DNA of 18,266 bases, from positions 1-18,266 of the forward strand of contig CACXCY010000199.1 of NCBI GenBank assembly GCA_902766265.1, read 5' to 3'. Shown piece after piece: positions 15,670 through 18,266 of the stretch. The DNA comes from an uncultured Bacteroidota bacterium. GTDB taxonomy: Bacteria > Bacteroidota > Bacteroidia > Bacteroidales > P3. The notes under the pieces are model-generated. The model did no database searches. It had not been told where the DNA came from and saw only the letters and a list, made by a program, of their open reading frames with translations. The position numbers were made by a program, and so were the translations under genes. Every line of letters begins with the position of its first letter. The first letter of the stretch is position 1.

Positions 15670-17364
15670 ATGAAGAACACACGTATCCTCTTACTATTAG
15701 CCATGGCTGTTCTCGCCTTCGGGCCCCAGCCCTCTGTTGCGCAGAACAATAAGCCACAGGCAAAAAGTGAGACTTCGGTCAACAACGAATACCAAACAAC
15801 CATTCTCAATTCCATTCGGAATGATGTCAGCCAGCGGCAGCGTAAAATGCAGAAACAAGCCGAAGCTATACTGCTTAAACTGCCATTGGACAGGAAGCTA
15901 TACGATGAATCCGAGGTTAGAGTACGCGCACGAATAGCTGACGGCGTTAAGGAGGACGGCACAGCCGAGCTGAACTTTGTATTGGAAATATCATACAACT
16001 GCAATCATCCTGAAGGTTTTACAGATGACTATGCCGTCGGCACATACACCGTGGAGAGTTCCAACTCAGTATATGCCATCTGCGAACTTGCCCGTGTGAT
16101 GATTGACAACGAATGTTCAGATTTCTTTGGAGCAAACAAAGATGTCGACATACATATCTCAGGATCGACTGACGCTATTGACGTAGCGAACATTACATAT
16201 AATGGCGAGTATGGTGAGCACCGCTACGACGCGGCTACTTTCAACGGAGAGAGAGTTCGTTTAAGCATTTCTCAAGCAGAAGGTATCACCAACAATGCAC
16301 AACTCGCCTATGTGCGGGCATTGGGAGTGAGAAACTACACCGAGACGAAGATCAGCGCCTTACAGCATACAAACAACTCATACACCTATGAGACCACCTG
16401 CAACGCCGAGGTGGGATCACGCTATCGCCGCTGCAGCATAGAGTTAACCGTGCATGGAGCATTCGACGAAACCATCGTCCGCATGAACGATGACCTGACT
16501 ACCAATGACGACTATATCGAGTTCAACATTCCCGTCAATGAACCAAACGCCAATACAGAAACATATGCTCTCATCATTGCCAATGAACGCTACGACGCTC
16601 CGTTTCCCAATTGCGAATACGCATGGCGAGACGGTAATGTGGTGCGCGATTATTGTATCAAAACGCTCAGTATCCCCGAACGTCACGTAAAAGTGCTTAA
16701 CAACGCAGGCAAAAACGATATCAAGACACAAGGCATTAATTGGCTGAAAGACATTCTGACCGCTTCTGCTGGCAAAAGCAACGTGTTGTTATACTATTCC
16801 GGTCATGGTCTGACGGATGCCAATTACAACGCATATCTATTGCCTTGCGGAATAGACACCAAAGTGGTGAAAAGTTGGAATGGCAAAAAGGCCAAAACGC
16901 CCAAAGAGAAACTTTCTAAAAAAGACACAAAGAATCTCCTACAACAATGCCTGAGTCTCGACACATTGTGTTCATGGTTCAACCGCGTACCCGCCAAAAG
17001 TGTTACATTCATTATTGATGCGGGCTATGATGGCAAGCAACGCAGTGGTGACACATTGGTCAACATCAAACACAACAACGTACGTATCAAAGGTATGAGA
17101 ATACGAAGCGATATAGTGCTTTTCACAGCCGCTGAAGTCAACAAAACCGCTTATAACTACGATGCACAAAAGCATGGATTCCTGACCTATTTTCTGGTAC
17201 GGGAGTTGAAGAGAAAGAAAGGCAATGTGAGTTACGGTGAGTTGTTCGAAGGCGCAGAGAAAGCCATCAGGTACGAGTCGTCTCTTGAGGGCCGTCTTCA
17301 AGCCCCTGTGATGGTTCTCGGCGGCAAGATGAAAGATGCATGGACAGAACTCCGTTTCAGGTAG
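15670..17364 (+). CDS. Secreted caspase-fold (C14-like) protein with OmpA-like N-terminal region; catalytic Cys missing
   Basis: A 564-residue exported protein (signal peptide MKNTRILLLLAMAVLAFGP, cleavage near SVAQ). Residues about 155-262 resemble an OmpA-like peptidoglycan-binding domain: IHISGSTD, then RLSISQAEGITNNAQLAYVR and the end RYRRCSIELTV. Residues about 297-555 are a caspase-family domain: TYALIIANERY, a DGNVVRDYC segment, YYSGHG with catalytic His379, and VTFIIDAGYDG where active caspases have Asp-Ala-Cys. The Cys position (residue 452) is Gly (codon GGC), so classical peptidase activity should be lost. The remaining fold is complete (IVLFTAAEVNKTAYNYDAQ, GFLTYFLVRELK). Likely a periplasmic pseudo-enzyme with a binding role, perhaps anchored to the cell wall. 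It has its own promoter and a terminator, and faces the transglutaminase-like gene. The caspase part is secure; the OmpA-like part is a moderate call. Confidence 0.88.
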   Translation: MKNTRILLLLAMAVLAFGPQPSVAQNNKPQAKSETSVNNEYQTTILNSIRNDVSQRQRKMQKQAEAILLKLPLDRKLYDESEVRVRARIADGVKEDGTAELNFVLEISYNCNHPEGFTDDYAVGTYTVESSNSVYAICELARVMIDNECSDFFGANKDVDIHISGSTDAIDVANITYNGEYGEHRYDAATFNGERVRLSISQAEGITNNAQLAYVRALGVRNYTETKISALQHTNNSYTYETTCNAEVGSRYRRCSIELTVHGAFDETIVRMNDDLTTNDDYIEFNIPVNEPNANTETYALIIANERYDAPFPNCEYAWRDGNVVRDYCIKTLSIPERHVKVLNNAGKNDIKTQGINWLKDILTASAGKSNVLLYYSGHGLTDANYNAYLLPCGIDTKVVKSWNGKKAKTPKEKLSKKDTKNLLQQCLSLDTLCSWFNRVPAKSVTFIIDAGYDGKQRSGDTLVNIKHNNVRIKGMRIRSDIVLFTAAEVNKTAYNYDAQKHGFLTYFLVRELKRKKGNVSYGELFEGAEKAIRYESSLEGRLQAPVMVLGGKMKDAWTELRFR

Positions 17365-17377
17365 CCAACTGAAACGG
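17352..17377 (+). repeat. Perfect inverted repeat spanning the stop codon of the caspase-like gene
   Basis: CCGTTTCAG at 17352-17360 and CTGAAACGG at 17369-17377 form a 9-bp perfect stem around an 8-nt loop that contains the TAG stop (17362-17364). No T-run follows, so it is not a normal terminator. A second small stem, TACTG-AAA-CAGTA, lies just behind it. It may be an mRNA-end structure. Confidence 0.65.
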
Positions 17378-17401
17378 CACAATACTGAAACAGTAAAAAA
17401 G

Positions 17402-17433
17402 GCGGCGCTCATTACAAGTGTCGCTCTTTTATT
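17402..17433 (+). terminator. Rho-independent terminator after the caspase-like gene
   Basis: GCGGCGCT (17402-17409) pairs with AGTGTCGC (17417-17424) over 8 bp including two G-U pairs, with a 7-nt loop, followed by a T-rich run TCTTTTATT. It lies between the convergent genes. On the minus strand the two wobble pairs become A-C mismatches, but six T follow, so it may act weakly in both directions. Confidence 0.65.
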
Positions 17434-17475
17434 GTCACCAGATTATTCTCTCCACAATAACAACTGGAATGAAGA

Positions 17476-18266
17476 TTACTGTGCGCTGATAGGTTGTACT
17501 GATTTTCGCAGTTCATCCACCTGAAGCATTTGGTACCCCAGTTGATTGGTATCATTAAAATAGACAAGATTACTGTCGTACTGCGCCTTGGGATAGGTCG
17601 TAGCTTGCACGAAGAGGTATTGTGCCAATGCATGCTCCAACTCCTCAAAATCCATATTTCCCTCGTTCCAGCGACGCAACTGCGCTGGAGTGAGATACTT
17701 CTTTAGTTTCTCATACTGTTCTCCCGACAGACGACCATTCTTCTCCAACGTTTTTTTCATTGCAGGCATGTTTACCCACGAAGTGATAGTTGTCTCCAAT
17801 AGCGACAGATGACGTTTATTCTTGTCCGTATAATAGCCCAAATACGCATGACAGGGTTCTACCAGCACCACTGGCTTGAGCCCAATCTTACGCATAATGG
17901 ATGCGAAAAACACGCATGCGTCTATACAGTTGGCCTGCCTCGAATTGTACACCTCATCGAAGAACCTGATATGCTGTGTCGTTGCACGACTCGATGGATT
18001 GGAGGTGCATGAAATCGAACTATACGTAATGCCACGATCCAATGCATAATACCATATAGCCGCCACCTGATCCACCACATGCTGTGAACCTTTCTGATAA
18101 CCAGAAAATGTTGACACATTGCCTTGTGCCAGCACCGTTGTTAAAATAGAATCAATATATGGGTGGTCCTCATTGACATACGCCATAAAAAGCCAACGGA
18201 AATCATGGTTATGCCCAGCCGTATCACGCACCGACAGCGGACACTCATTGACTGAACGATAATTGA
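17476..18266 (-). CDS. Transglutaminase-like protein, N-terminus outside window
   Basis: The frame is open from a TAA stop at 17476 to the right edge (263 codons visible), so the start lies outside; a GTG at 18231 is not needed, as the frame continues through NECPLS beyond it. Transglutaminase-like features are QANCIDACVFFASIMRKIGL, with candidate catalytic Cys at 17926-17928, and VEPCHAYLGYYTD, with candidate His at 17848-17850. The third residue is uncertain: LSLLETT offers Glu or a Thr where an Asp is common. The C-terminal part (LTPAQLRRWNEG) is helical. Such proteins are cysteine proteases or cross-linking-type folds; Bacteroidales members are often exported, but the signal peptide would be off the window. 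It converges on the caspase-like gene with 111 bp between the stops. The exact family is uncertain. Confidence 0.72.
   Translation of the reverse strand, partial: NYRSVNECPLSVRDTAGHNHDFRWLFMAYVNEDHPYIDSILTTVLAQGNVSTFSGYQKGSQHVVDQVAAIWYYALDRGITYSSISCTSNPSSRATTQHIRFFDEVYNSRQANCIDACVFFASIMRKIGLKPVVLVEPCHAYLGYYTDKNKRHLSLLETTITSWVNMPAMKKTLEKNGRLSGEQYEKLKKYLTPAQLRRWNEGNMDFEELEHALAQYLFVQATTYPKAQYDSNLVYFNDTNQLGYQMLQVDELRKSVQPISAQ

Noticed and set aside
5215..17364. A MoxR-VWA-caspase defence or conflict system
   Set aside because: The ATPase and VWA genes are the standard bat operon in its usual order, and the caspase-like gene has its own promoter, a signal peptide and a missing catalytic Cys. No nuclease, phage or mobile element genes are nearby.
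1..18266. Insertion sequences, tRNA or rRNA genes, integrase or attachment sites
   Set aside because: I looked for transposase motifs, terminal repeats and tRNA-like cloverleafs in the gaps and saw none; the gaps are short except 3031-3906, which is described separately.

Overview
The window looks like chromosomal DNA from a member of the Bacteroidales (Bacteroides/Prevotella/Muribaculaceae-like). The evidence is a complete aerotolerance (bat) operon in the Bacteroidetes order, lipoproteins of the FISUMP and META families, and two promoters matching the Bacteroidetes consensus (TTG, 19 bp, TAnnTTTG). Shine-Dalgarno sequences are mostly absent. I cannot name the species.

Left part (1-5004, minus strand). 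From the edge inward there is the N-terminal 569 codons of primosomal helicase PriA, cut by the window edge. Just upstream of it is a small META-domain lipoprotein, probably co-transcribed. A FISUMP-domain lipoprotein follows, with its own terminator, a strong promoter and an unusually long leader of about 290 nt. A nucleoid-associated protein of the NdpA/YejK family (358 aa) comes next. Between the last two lies about 870 bp without a gene. It contains the strangest DNA in the window: a phased array of degenerate 11-bp units drifting into 9-10-bp units, with 20 CTAG tetranucleotides in about 215 bp, followed by a G-rich block with a G-quadruplex-type motif directly behind the ndpA stop codon.

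Middle (5215-15547, plus strand). A tightly spaced run encodes a MoxR AAA+ ATPase, a DUF58 protein with a VWA-type metal site, a membrane protein with a BatD-like C-terminal domain, BatA and BatB (VWA, intact MIDAS), BatC (TPR plus a 56-residue Gln-rich tract), BatD, BatE (TPR, two membrane segments, SH3-like domain), a secreted WG-repeat protein and an RseC/MucC-like membrane protein. Gaps are 14-49 bp with one ATGA overlap, and no internal promoter is evident. The likely picture is a cytoplasmic ATPase working with an envelope complex of VWA, TPR and BatD-type proteins; the exact activity of Bat systems is not established.

Right part (15605-18266). A secreted protein with its own consensus promoter carries an OmpA-like N-terminal region and a caspase-fold domain. 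Its catalytic His motif (SGHG) is intact but the catalytic Cys is replaced by Gly (DAG for DAC), so it is probably a pseudo-protease. It ends at a 9-bp inverted repeat spanning its stop codon and a terminator, and faces a convergent, edge-truncated transglutaminase-like protein.
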